Source: Desmodus rotundus (lineage: Eukaryota; Chordata; Mammalia; Chiroptera; Phyllostomidae). Taken from it: a DNA stretch of 64,000 bases. The notes below the pieces were generated by a model. The model ran no database searches. It was not told the origin of the DNA and was given only the letters and a program-made list of their open reading frames with translations. The stretch is taken from positions 9,353,199 to 9,417,198 of the forward strand of contig NC_071389.1 in assembly GCF_022682495.2 (NCBI RefSeq). Direction: 5' to 3'. Within the stretch, counting starts at the first letter, position 1. Each line of letters opens with the position of its first letter. Of the stretch, positions 11,958-24,700 are shown piece after piece. Made by a program: the position numbers and the translations under genes.

Positions 11958-14214
11958 ATGCGAGCAAGAAAGGATGCCAACGCTGCCACCGTTATCGCCT
12001 CCTGGGTCGTCCGCCATGGGTTGCACTCCCATGGCAGACAGCTGGACTTGAGCAGAGGGAAGGACCTGATTTACTTGCACTGTGATCCCCTTTGCTCCGC
12101 CCACTGTGACCTTGAACCCCATGCACTGTGACCTCCCTCTTTCCCCCCCTTCCCACTGTGATTGGCGTGTCTATAAGGGCTGTCCCAAGTCAATGGAAAG
12201 GGAAAGGATCGGGGTTAGGGGACTTAAGAGTAGAGAGTCAGACAGTGCCACTTGGCCACTTGGGGTAAAGCCAGTGCCAGCAATAACAGTTTATCATGCT
12301 CATTAATTTGGGATTTCAAAACAAATGAGAACTCCCGTCCACCCACCCCCAAGTGCATGTCTTCATCACTTAAAAGCAAGTTCCATTTGAAAAACATCCT
12401 TTCTTTTTTTTCCTTCCTATTTTTGTTTATACAAATACCTGATTTGCAAGAAAAAGTGCATGGGAGGGGTTTTAGCAGTTTAATGAATTTTTAATTAAGA
12501 AAGGGTAGTTTGGTAGTCTACTTAAAAATGTTTCTGGGAAATTCACTAGAAACATTAACCAGTAGGTTTTTGGTGAGCTTAGCTTCTGTATTCCTACTGC
12601 CGCCCAGAAAAGGGGCAGGGCTCTGTAGCCCCCAGGACAGATGAACACCCCATGCCTATACCTCCCTCCCCCCAGCTGAGTCCCAGGGCATCATGGCCCT
12701 GCCTGGAGACTGGGCTAGTTCTATAGGCTCAGAGAGCCTGGGGAGGGTGCCAACCCCACCTCTAGTATTTTGGGAGATGGGGAAAGTAAACAGACTTTCC
12801 CTTCCCATTCCCCTCAGGGTGGTTCCCTACCAGCCAGGCTTGCTACTTCTAGAAGAGACTGGGGAGTGAGACCGCACTCCTGAGATTAGAAGAAGGGATG
12901 TGAGACTTGCTCACTATGTTGCTGTCAGCACAAGGAAGCCAGGAGAGAGTCCGACTCCAGGACTCAGCTTCCTGCCGAGTGTGTCAGGCAGGCGTCAGAA
13001 GGGGTCTGTGGAAGGCCATCTCTGTTGATGACATCAGCTGGGTAACCACAGCTGGTACATCTCCTTTGTGAAATCACTATCGTGGGAGCAGACTGTTGTG
13101 AATACATATGAGAAAGGACAAGCTGTGCATTGCAAAGATTGGTGATGACAGACTGGTTCCTCACAGACCTAGGTTACCCTTCACTCTTTTTCCAGAGCGA
13201 GGGCCTGGAATGAAGGCAGTTTCCCCTCTGTCCCTGGAGCCTAAAGATTTGCCTTGGCTCCTTGAGGAGGAAGAGTCTATGAGGGCAGCTGCCCAGAGCA
13301 GCTGTGGGTGTGCAATCTGGCTCCTCTCAGGCTTTCTCTGCTCTCTTCCGTTGCACTGCGCCTTATCCCTCAGCCAGCCAGATAGCCTCCCCACTCAGTG
13401 GATGAGTTTGGAGTGGTTGGTGTGACGTTTTTGTGATTAGGGCAGCCTGTAGTGCCCACGGGACAAACTAGGTTTCGGGGGCTCACTCTACCTTTGGTTC
13501 ACCTGGCTCTCGGCCTTGCCCTGTGGGAAGGTAGGCCAGGCCCAGCAAGCCATGTCCCACCACACCTTCCCCTTAGAAGGGCCAGCTGCCAGTTGAATCA
13601 GCAGCTAGTCCATAGTGCAGTCTTACAACTGTGTGAAGCCAGGAAATTGTCTATGAGTAGGGCTGGAACAGGGCTTCAGTCAGTAAGAACCTGCAGAGTG
13701 TTGAGTTATGCCCAGAGACCAGGGGAATTGCCCCCAGGAGTGGGCGAGGGAGAAGGTTGGCTGCTGTTTATAGTTCCACTGCCCTGACCAAGTTTCCTCA
13801 TTCTAAATGTACAGTGTCCATCCCTCATGTAATAGTGGTTTCTGGCCCAAAGTGAGACTGTCCTTTCAGCTGGAGAAGGGTACAGAGGTAGGCCAGGTGG
13901 AAAGGCCAGAAGTGCTGATTGCCCAGACACTGGGGCAACGTGTTCTTGCCCCCCTCACCCTCCCCTAATGGAGCCAGAGGGAAGACTGGCTGATGGGTGT
14001 TTGTGGATTGAGGATGTAGTAGGGACTGGTGTTCCCACCTCCCTCTGGCCAAAGATGGGGCTCTGCCCGCTGTGTGCCTGTCACCACCCACTAGCAGTCA
14101 TATCCTTGGCTTCCCAGACAGAGAGATAGCAGGCAAATTTTTCATTTTTAAAGAAATGAAAACAGGAAACTATTGGGGGAGGTGGGAGGGGAAATGGGAA
14201 AACGGTTTGGATTT

Positions 14215-14239
14215 TGTGTGTGTGTGTGTGTGTGTGTGT
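14215..14239. repeat. (TG)n microsatellite
   Basis: An uninterrupted TG dinucleotide run of about 12 units in the SZRD1 3'UTR, followed by T-rich sequence. Confidence 0.95.
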
Positions 14240-14284
14240 TGTTTTTTTCTTTTTTTGGTAGTTGTCTGTAACTTTCCTTAAGTG

Positions 14285-14317
14285 CTTTTTTTAAATTTTT
14301 TTTTTTTTTTTTTTAAA
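14285..14317. repeat. Poly(T) tract
   Basis: About 30 nearly pure T (one AAA break) in the SZRD1 3'UTR; probably the poly(A) of a decayed reverse-oriented retroelement, but no body is recognisable. Confidence 0.7.
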
Positions 14318-14928
14318 GTAAGCTGCAGGCTTTGGCTTGGAAAACCCCAGGAGGGTGGGGGGCAGAAACTTGAGGCTGCTGCCCCTTTATCTGCCTTCAT
14401 GGTTCTGTCCCCTTCCCCCGGCTCTTCCCTAACCCCATGAGCCAGGCCTCAGACCTCCCAGCTAACTGCTTCCCATGAGCCACTACTCTGTTGTCAGCCT
14501 ATAACCAAAGGAGCTGGGGGTCCGGGCCTGGTGACCAACCCTTCTCAGCCCACTCAATCAGGGTGCTCCCCCCCTGCAGGCAGGAGGCAACACCCTATCT
14601 GCTACCATCAGCCCCTTCCAGAGCCCACTGCCCCGCCCTGCCCTGTCCAGCCCAGCCATACCCTGCTCCACCCCATCTGGGGATGCTCTGCTCAGGGATG
14701 GGCCGGTAGGGCTGCCCCAGCCTCCCTGATAAGCAGAGACTCTGGAAACCTCTGGGGTCCTGTTTCCTGGCCATGTGATCCCGAGGGTGCACACGAACCC
14801 CTTGGGTGTCTGAACAGAAGGGCATGGGAGGGAGGGCCGCACCCCTGCAGTCCTGCTCTGCTGGTCTAGCGGGCAGCTGCCCACCGCACCCCGCATTGCG
14901 GGCTCCTGAGTTGGCAGATTAAGCATTT

Positions 14929-14934
14929 TATAAA
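14929..14934 (+). promoter_or_regulatory. Candidate SZRD1 poly(A) signal (TATAAA variant)
   Basis: A non-canonical hexamer followed by T-rich sequence to about 14960. No AATAAA lies nearby on this strand, so the assignment rests on position only. Confidence 0.35.
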
Positions 14935-14955
14935 TTGTATTTTAAATACATGTTT

Positions 14956-15596
14956 TAAACTTGTCAGAGCCTTGTCCTCATTTCAGTCCTTGGCCTCCTA
15001 ATTTCTTGCTGCGGCTGCTTATTTAATCACTGGGAGCTGTCTGCTCAGTCCCAGGGAGGGGCACTCTCTCTGTTAGAGAAATAGGCCTGGGGTGGTCTGT
15101 GTGTTGAGGGACAAGGAGCCACACCCTTAGGCTCCAAGGGAAGGGGCCTCCAGGTCCTGGGGCTCCGTTGGTGAGAGCGAGAGTGAGGCGCTTCCTGACC
15201 TTCCATGGGGTCTGTCCCTCTTAAGGATCAGGGTCTTTCCCAGGCACTTCTATGTTCACCACTCCGAGCGGAGAGAGTTCCTGCCCTTGTGGGGCTCCTA
15301 GTCCAGAAGGAAAACCTCATCTGAGGAGAACCCCAGCTCTGTCCTTTGGGAGTGCACAGAAGATTAAGTATTTGCTCACAGGCTCACCTCTAGCTAGAGC
15401 CCTGACCCTGGGCAGGGTTTTGAGGTGCCTCTTGCTTCAGGGGTTCTCAAGCCTGAGGGAGGCTGGGGCCCTGTGCCCTGAGAGCCTTAGTGGAGGAGTG
15501 AGAACCTGGGGGGGGGGGGGTCTTCCTTGGCACCAGAATCACAAGGAAGCAGGTGAGCGCCCAGAGGGCAGGGGCCCCTGGACCACCCACAAAGGC
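14956..15596. other. SZRD1-SPATA21 intergenic gap (tail to tail)
   Basis: Lies between the two convergent 3' ends. It has a 13-nt G run at 15509-15521 but no recognisable repeat body, gene or ncRNA. Confidence 0.6.
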
Positions 15597-15610
15597 TGAG
15601 GTTCTTGGTG

Positions 15611-15616
15611 TTTATT
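15611..15616 (-). promoter_or_regulatory. SPATA21: SPATA21 poly(A) signal AATAAA
   Basis: Minus-strand AATAAA about 100 nt after the stop, followed by a GT-rich element (tttgtgggtgg) about 20 nt downstream. This gives a short 3'UTR ending near 15590-15600. Confidence 0.8.
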
Positions 15617-15718
15617 GGCTTACCAGGCCACAAAAGCAAAATCCAGCAGCGGTCCCTGCGTAATGACATATCTATCTGCAGGCTTTCAGCATCTGTCCAA
15701 CATCAGGACTCTGCAGGG

Positions 15719-15752
15719 TCAGTGGGTTCGAGCCGGCCCAGAGCTATGGTCC
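15719..15752 (-). CDS. SPATA21: SPATA21 terminal coding exon
   Basis: Acceptor ctccctag ends at 15753. The first G completes Arg, then [10 protein letters not shown] and TGA at 15721-15719. The final PARTH matches the human ending as I recall it, which fixes this short exon. The 3'UTR follows on the same exon to about 15597. Confidence 0.85.
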
Positions 15753-18700
15753 CTAGGGAGCGGTGGGAGGAAGTGAGCCGCCCCATGTACCCAAGGGGAG
15801 AGGAGGCCTTCCCTGGGAAGTGATGAAGCTGTTTGGGCTCAGACGCCTGGTTCCAAGTCCAGTGTTCCTTTTTCCCCAAAGAGCCGGAAGGGGAATGCTG
15901 CAAGGGAGGCTTCCCTCTACCCAGATGCTACGTCTGTTTCCCGCTACTCCTAACATGGACCCAGACTTGGCACAGGACTTGAGTGTTAAACCGCTTGATG
16001 AGAAAGGCAGGTAGTGCCAGCCTGAGAGAGAGACAGCATGTGCCACTGAGTTCTGGGCACATGAAGGCACACGTAAGTACCCTGACTTCTCAACTGTCTA
16101 CTTGGGGCACCGGCCCTCAACAAAGCTTCCTTTCTCCCCCTCTCTTTTTTCCTCTCTGTAGCAACAGTGTCCTGGGCATCGTTTCTTAGAAGGATGGATT
16201 CTCAGGTTAGGCCAAGGGCCTAGAAGGGAAGGAGGTGGGTGAGCCGGGGCTGGGGCCCCTGGTCTCTGGGCACCTACCTGCTTCCTCGAGATCCTGACTG
16301 GAATAAGAGGCTATGGATGTCAGAGCCCAGGCTGATGGGGTTGCACTGGTCCAGCACGTAGTGGCTGCCTTGCTTCCGGCCGACCATCTTGTCCAGCCTC
16401 GGGCAGAGTGGGACACAGGGCACCTGGGCATAGGGGCTCTGCAGGTTGGCAGCTGTTGACAGAGGAGAAGGCAGGAGAGGGGAATGCTTGAAAGCACACT
16501 CAGCCTCTATATAAGCTGGAGAGAGTGATACCATCTCCCAGTGGATGATGAGGATTGAAGGGATAGTATATGCAAAGCGCTCAGCTAAAAACTGAGCACA
16601 GTGTAAGGGCTAATAACAGCTTAAAAAGATGTCTTTTGTGATGGGTCCTGACAAAGCTGGTAGGCACACTCTAGACTCTAGAAGGGTCCTAGCCGATCAT
16701 TTGGCCCACAGTGGAAGTCTAATAAATAGTAACTACTATTATGGGGAGGCTGCCTTGCCCAGTGAAAAGAGCACAGGTTTTGGAGTCAGACCTGGGTATA
16801 AACTCCCTTTTCTAACGTGGGAGCTTGGGCAAGTTGCTTAGATTTACCCAGTTATCTGTAAAACGAGGTAAATATGGGATTACGGTGATTAAATTCTAGC
16901 GCGTCTGCAAAGGACCTAGCACAGTGAATGATTCCAGTGGGTGCTCAATAAATGAAGAGCCGGGAGCACTGATCACACTCCCTTCTCAGCCCTGACTCCT
17001 AGGACTAACCTGTGGTCAGCACTAAGACACTGGGAGGAGTCTGCTGAAGGCCTTTGTCAGGGGCCTGAGGATGGGGTAGTGATTATCAGCCACACAGTCA
17101 GCCCTAAGGGGGAAACCATGTCTCAGCACTTGGTTCTGGCCTTGTGGGGGCCCAGGGAAAGGGGCCAATACACAGGAGAGCAGAGTCCCCACCTTGTCCA
17201 GGGCCCTCACCATAGTTCTGCTGCTTCAGCCGGCTCAGGATCCTGAGGACCCTTCTTTCTGGGACTTCCAAGATGTTTGCCTGCTGCGGGTTGTAGGGAA
17301 GCTTCTTCCGGGACCGCAGCTGCCTTATGGCCGATTCCATCTCTTGGGCCTTACCCATGCCTTCCTTCAGCTTCTTCTGGTAATATCTGGGGAGGCAGTG
17401 CCGCCCGGCTTAGCCTGGCCGTGTTTAATTCACCCTCCTCCTCCCTCCCTCTTCCCTCAGTTCTGTTTGACCAGCTGTGGAGCAGGAACAGACTCAGGAG
17501 TTGGGAGACCTGGGTGGTAGTCCCAGCGCTGCCATTAACCTCCTGTGACACGGGCAAGCCAAGGCTCTGCTCTGAGCCTCAGTCACAGTCCTCCCTCTGT
17601 AAATGGGGGAGACGGTTCTCTCATTCCTGTCACAGCACGTCACTTGACTTATCTGAGCTTCAGGTGTCCCCGGGATGAAATGAATCGAACAGTTCACGTT
17701 TTATAGGGTTAAATAGCAAGGCCTAATACCGTCCTGCAAACCAAAAGTTCGCCAGTTCAATTCCCACTCAGGGCACATGCCTGGGTTGCCAGCTAGATCC
17801 CCCATTGGGGGCATGCGAGAGGCAACAGGTTGATGTTCTCTCCTCTCCTCTCTAAAAATAAATAAAATTTAAAAAGAACAAGGATTCTATCAAGCACTCA
17901 GCAAAGCATGTGGCCCACGGAAAGAGCTTAGTAAACGTTACGTTTGATCCCTGTCACTGATGTTTTTATTGTACTTAGATGTGCAAGTGCTGCCTAAGTT
18001 AGCTGTGCAGTTAACTCCTGCGGGTCTTCCCGACTTCAGCTTAAGGGCGATCTCCAGAAAGTTCTGGCTCCGCCTGCAGACCAGCTCCACTCCCATTGCC
18101 GGGCCCCATACCCTGTACTTACTCCGTTGTAACCCACAGCTCTGCCTTTTCTCGACTAGACTGCGCAACAGTCATTAGTTCAACAAATATTCATGGGTGT
18201 TTACTGTGTGCTGTCCACCCATCTAAGTACTTGGGGAAGAGTGGTGCAGGGCGCATACTCATTTAGGATCTCTTATCACAGTCCCTCGGCCCCACCTCTC
18301 ACTCTAGCCACGGCCGCGAGGGCTCCCACCAACTTTGCTCAGTCACCACCTGACTCGGTCTTGTCTCGGGCCGGAGCCCCTTGCTTCCTGTCCTGGGGCT
18401 TCTCTGACCCATGTGCCACCCTGAGGTGCAGGGGAATTAACCCCCTTGTAGGGGGCCACCTTTGGGCAAAGGAGCCAGCAGCTGAAGTATACAGGCTTCT
18501 CTTTCTTCCCCTGACTGAGTTCTGAGCCCCAGTCATAGTCTCCTCAGAAGGTGCTGGGAGTGGTTGACTCGCTAGCACCTCCTTGTGTTGGCTCCTGTGC
18601 TGTTCACATCCCTTCCCCACTCCCATTCCCTGGAATTGCTTTCTAAATCAACTCCCGAAGCACATCTCTAGTGGGAGAGCCAGACATGAACAAATAAGTA

Positions 18701-21700
18701 GAACACGATACTATGGCAGTAGTGATGGATGCTCTAAGGGAAAGCCAAAGCAGGGTAGGGGTAGTCAGGAGGGGCTATTTTGAATCCTGGAGGTGGTGGC
18801 ATTTGAGCAGAATGAGAGGAGGGAGCAAGCCAAATGGAGATCTAGAGGGAGGGGCAGATGAAAAGGCCAGGAGGTTACAGAGAGCTTGGTGCCCTCTAGG
18901 AACAGCAAGGAGGCGTGGGAGAGAGTGGGGAGATGTGGGCAGCAAGATGGCAGGGCCAGCCAGCCTGGGGCTTTGTAAGCAGTGGTGTTGGGAAACCATT
19001 ACGGCTTAAGCTAATGGTTCTGCAAGGGCCTCTGCCTATCCCTGGGGCCTGGGACTTTGGGATTTAATGGGCTTCACACACAGAAAATAGAAAATGAATA
19101 CTATGGCCCTCACATGGAGATTGGATCTAGACCCCCTGTGCAAAACTGGAACCTGAAATGGCAATGCACTGCATAAAAAGATGGACTAGAAAATGGCCTT
19201 GGCTGGTGTGGCTCAGTGGAGTGAGCGCTGGACTGTGAACCAAAGGGTCGCCGGTTCGATTCCCAGTCAGGGCACATGCCTGGGTTGTGGGCCAGGTCCC
19301 CAGTAGGGGGCACATGAGAAGCAACCACACATTGATGTTTCTCTCCCTCTCTCCTTCCCATCTCTGTAAAACTAAATCAATAAAATCTTTAAGAAAAAAG
19401 AAAATAACTCCACCGCACGGGGCCAGGAGGACATGAGCCATGTGAGCGCAACTCTCACGCTCACGGATTTAAAGGGAATTGCTGCTTTTCACCTCTTTTC
19501 CCCGCCCTGCGGGCTTGGCTTCAGGTGTGTGGCTGGTCACTTAGCTTAGGATTGGCCTAGGGAATGGTGGAACGATGAGGTGGAAAGGAACTGGGTGCTT
19601 GGGGAGACCTTCCTGCCTGCTTCCTCCAGGTTATCAGTATAAGAGAGGAATAAACTATCTTGTTTGAACATTGGGTCAAGTTCTTAACCGAGACACTTAG
19701 AATTCTATGCCCAGTTAACCTATTTAATACGTTTGGGGTAGAATAAACACTTTCGCAGACTTAAAAATTCCATCTCCCACACATCCTTTCTCAAGGAGCT
19801 ACTAAAGACCACATGTTCTTCCAAAATGAGGGCATAAACCAAAAAAGAAAAGGAAGATATACATACAGAACTCGGGGTCTAACACTGGGAGAGGCAGAAA
19901 TAAAGGGAGATCCCACAACGGCAGCGTGCCTGCCACCTGGGACAACCAGTTTAGATGCGATCGCTATAGCGTAAACAACAGAAACTAGGGCTGGCAGTGC
20001 CGTGCCTGTTGTTGGATTACTACTGCCTTAAAAAAAGATCCTCACCTGAGGGTATGTTTATTGGTTTTAGAGAGAAAGAGAGAAACATCAGTGTGAGAGA
20101 GAAACATCAACTGGTTGTGGGCCCCATGTGCACCCCAACCGGGGACTGAACCTGCAACCTAGGAATGTCTCTGACTCAAAGCCCCAACCTTTTGGTGTAC
20201 AGGGTGATGCTTTTGAAAGAGCCTATATGATCAATCACTTTTTGCTACACTTATATAGTCAAGCCAAGTTTAATGAGACTAGACTTATTTTTACAAACAA
20301 ATTAGTCTCTGATTAGCTTTGATAAAAATGGGGGTGATTATAGAAAAAATTAGTCCATGTTTCAACAAAAACTAACACACCTCTGTGGCTTGTTGAACAG
20401 TGCCAAGTTCACTGACTTTGAGTTTTTTGTCCCATTAATAAACTGACTTCTGCCATTTTGTGCATTTTGTCAGTAATTAGCATTTCCCACTTTTCTCCCA
20501 CCCTCCAGACTTGGCATCACTAAAGTCTAGAGTGCTCTTTCCTCAAAGCCCTGCAAACTAAAGCTGAATGAGTTAATACAAATGTCCCCCCCAAATCACA
20601 ACAAATCACGTAAACACAACCTTTGCGCCTGCAACTATATGGGCCATTCCTCAAGTTCACTGGAATATCCTGTGACCCGGTGCCACCACCAAAGACATTC
20701 ACACTGCAAGCCAGGAAATGGACCAGATGGCCGCTGCCTGTCTGCACCCCGCCATCTAAAGATGCTTTCAGCCCAAGGTGTAAACATCTTCTCGACCTAC
20801 TGTCCTCTGGACTCAAAAACTGAGCTCATAATTTGTACTAACCTTTAACCTCTGTTTCCCTTTTGTCTCAAAGAAATGGCCCTCATTAAATGCTTGATTG
20901 CTCACACCACATGCAGGCCTCACTCTGGGGCAGTGCCCTCCTCCCACCTGCTCCAGCGCCTCTGCAAGTGAGCCACCAGTCTGGACTGGCCTGTTCTCCG
21001 GACTAACAAGAGGCTGATCCAATGAAATGCTCGGATGTGCTCTTTTCTGCTTGTTCCAGTCTATGTTTTCCTCCCCTCTTACAGAGCTCTTAGCTCGAAT
21101 TTCTCTCCACAGCCACCAACTAAGCTTTTAATATGTGAAACTTCTAGGGAAGTTTTGGGGCTGGGGAGTAGGGGAACAAATGAGTTCAGGACATGCCACC
21201 CCAAAATAGGCTACTTTGGTGTATTGATTATTTTGAGTTAAAGGCACTTCAAAAACAGCAGATGCCAAAAGGACACCCTGACCTCCCCCTTCCTGAAAGC
21301 CGAGAAGACACTCCCACATGAGAGGTGCCTTCCCTGTGCCAGGAGAAAGAAACATTCTTTTCTTTTAAATCCTCACTTGAGGATATGCTTATGGATTTTA
21401 GAGAGAAGGGGAGAGAGAGAAAGGGAAATATCAATGTGAGAGAGACAGAAAGATGGGTCCCCACCAGGGATCAAACCTGCAACCTAGGTGTATGCCCTGA
21501 CCGGGGATTGAACTCACAAACTTTAGGTATAGGGACAAGGCTCCAACCAACCAAGCCACCCAGCCAGGGCACTTAAGTCAGTCTTGTTTGGGTTTCTTTC
21601 ACTTGAGGCGAAGAGTCCTCTAACCATCAAAAGTCTTCAGCTGCCAAAATGCTACGTGCGGTTTCTGTGTCCCCAACCCTCCCCCTCCCACAGCCAGCCC

Positions 21701-24700
21701 CACTCACTCGGTGATCTCCTCCAAGGCTGCCTCAGGTAAGGCCAGCATCTCCACCAGCAGGGACAGGATCTCAAAGAGCAGAGTGTGGGGATTCGGGGGA
21801 GCCGCGTCCGTCGAGGCGTTCTGTTCTGGGGACATGGGATGGTGGCTGCCATTACCATTTGCTAGCCCTGGGTGCTCCCCACCCTCATCCACCTGCTCCC
21901 TCCCCTGGCTTTGATGGCCCTGGGTTCATCCCTGCTCACCCACGGAGCAGAAGAAGCGTTTGGTGTCTGTCATTACGGCCAAGAAGTCTTTGAAGCCCAC
22001 GTGACCATCTCCTGTGGAAGCCAGAAGAACACGGGGTGGCTAGGGGCCTTCCAGAGTGGGTTCAGGCATTGCAACCCAGGCGTGATTATCAATATTTACT
22101 CATTGGGTTTGATGATAAAAGTAGCTCATATTCAATGCAGAAAGCATGGCACCCACAGGAAAGTAGAAGGCAAAACTTAACATTTCCTGGGTTAGAAGCT
22201 CCCAGAGCTTGAGTCCTTCAAGGCAGCAGTCTGAGTTCACATCCCAGGTCCACCACTTATATTTTCTTAATACCACTAAGCCTTAGTTTTCCCATCTATA
22301 GGGTGAGGACAGCCAGAATACCTATCTCATGGGAGATAAAATGAGGCACAGTACTTAGAACACAGCCGTGCATAGAATGTGTGCTCACTACATAGTAACT
22401 TGTTATTATTACCGTGTGCTAGTGACTGCGTGAGAATATATACATACACACAAGGCTCCCAGTTTGGCCTTCAAGGCCCTGCTATACCTGCCTGTTACCT
22501 GTCTCCGCCTCACCTGTTGCCAAGTTCCTCCAGCATTGACCCACTTTTCCACCAGGGACCATGTTCTTCCCTGTTTGGGGCCTTTGCACATGCTGCTTCC
22601 TCTTCCTAGAATTTTCTCCATCACCCTCCAACTCCTTCACTTAATTAATGCTTCCCCTGGACCATCCCTTCCTCAGATAAGTCAGAGCAGCCCAGGTCAG
22701 ATCCCCCATCAAACACTCTCATGAAATCCCTGAACTTCAACCACACACTCAGAAGAGCTGGAATATCACGGAGGTTCTGGGGAGGCAGGAACTGGGCCTG
22801 TTTTGTTCTGCGCTGTGTCCTCCAGGCTTAAGACAGGTAGGTCTTAGCCACTGTTCTCTGAACTACCTGACAAATGAATGAATAATCTCTAATCTTTCAA
22901 ACCACCCTCTTGGAGGGGATCAATACTCTTATCCCCATGTCACAGATGAGGCCTGAAGCTAGAGAAAAGAAGCTTGTTGCTAGGGTTGCGTGGGGGCAGA
23001 GCTGGGGTCAATTCCTGGCTTGTGTGTGAAGACTCACACTTGTGCAGGGAGGGGGGAGCAGCGGTCAGGGTCCCAGGCTCTCCACAGCCCCGCTGCTGCC
23101 CATGCCCTGCACCCTCTTCCCCGCGCCTAGGTTATTCCTTCCACCAGGAATGCCCCCTTTTCTCTCTTCTCTCCTAGCTTAGTGGGTTGGGTGTTGTCCT
23201 GTAAACTGAAAGGTCACCGGTTCGATTCCTGGTCAGGGCATGTATCTGGGTTGTGGGCCAGGTCCTAGGTTGGGGTGTGTGAGAGGTACCTGATCGAAGT
23301 TTCTCTCTTTTCCCCCTGCCTTCCCCTCTCTAAAAATAAATAAAATATTTTAAAAAGAATTTCTAGACTGCGACAGCAGAGCATTAAACCAAGGGCAGGG
23401 CCCTTTACACTCAGAGCCCCGTGCAACTCTATGGGCCTCGCGTTGCCGTGGAGCCTCCCCCACTCACCGTCAACATCGGCGCTTGTCAGGGCCTCCTCCA
23501 CCTGGGCCGGCGTCAGGGAGATGCCCACGAGGAGCAGGACGCTCTCCAGGCTGCGTGCATCCACCTCACCGTGGCCACTGAAGATCTCAAAGTAACTGTG
23601 GAAGGCTGGGGCAGGCGGTGGGGTTATGGGACGTGGGGACATTTCTCGTTTCTACCATTCATCTCATACCCTCCAGCCACCCTCTTGCCCAGTGTCCTCT
23701 CCTAGCAGGGCTGGGTGGAGGGACAAAGGAACCGAAAGAGTGAAAGTGGAGGATGTGGTCCCCTCGCCTTACTCCACTCTCTACACAAAGTCAGACCGAG
23801 GGCTCAGCTGGTGCGGCAAAAGCTAAGCTACTTAGCAACCTTCACTCTGCACCAGGAGCACCCTCTCCGTGCCAGGCCCTGCGCTAAGCTCTTTATAGCC
23901 ACCTTCTCATTCAGCGTTCACAAACAGTCTTGTAAGAGCAGGGTGCTTGTTTCTTTTGTAAAGCTGGGGAAACTGAGGCTCAGAAGTTAGGTCACCCACA
24001 AGACAGGGCTTTCTGACTCTCAGTCTGCACCCTTGGCTTTGGTGCTCTGTGGTCCCTTGTCTGCGTGAACACGGCTTCTAGGACCGGAGCAGAGGACCCG
24101 GAGGGTGCCAAGAAAGCCCTGCGGTAGTGCTGGTGGGTACAAAAGCCGTGTCCTGGTCACGGCCTGGGTAGCTCCTGGTTTCTCAGCCCACAGCAAAATG
24201 CGGGTTAGCATCCACAGACCTGGTGAGAAGACTGGCTCGGGGTTGCGGTCATGGGCAGAACTGTGTCCCCCCGAAATTCCTATGTTGAAGCCTTAACTCC
24301 CGGTACATTAGAATGTGACTGTGTTTGAAGAGAGGGTCTTTAGAGGTAATTAAGTTAAAGTGAGGCCACAAGGGTGGCCCTTAATCCGATCTAATCGGTG
24401 TCCTTGTAAGATGAGGAAATTTGGATGCACAGACACACCAGGGATGTGCTTACACACAGGGCAGGCCGACTGTGTGAGGACACGGGGGGAAGGCGGCCAT
24501 CTGCTAGCCAAGGAGAGAGGCCACAGGAGGAACCAAACCTGCCAACACCTTGACCATAGGCTTCTAGCCTCCAGAACGGAGAGGAAATAAATTTTAAGCC
24601 ACCCAGTTTGTGGTACTTTGTTAGGGCGGCCTGAGTAAACTGATCCAGTTGCCATGGTGAGGCCCTGCCCTTCTCTGAGCCTCGACTTTCTCATCTGGAA

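Larger units (their letters stand above)
11958..14955 (+). other. SZRD1: SZRD1 3'UTR (end approximate)
   Basis: No intron signals or coding frame follow the stop. The segment includes AT-rich blocks (12370-12560), a (TG)n tract and a poly(T) tract. The only plausible poly(A) hexamer before the convergent SPATA21 end is the variant TATAAA at 14929-14934. A roughly 3 kb 3'UTR ending several hundred bases from SPATA21 agrees with the human tail-to-tail layout as I recall it. The exact end is inferred. Confidence 0.6.

Noticed and set aside
19200..19290. tRNA-gene-like sequence with A and B boxes
   Set aside because: It is the head of a VES SINE: body, A-rich tail and many copies in the window show it is not a functional tRNA gene.
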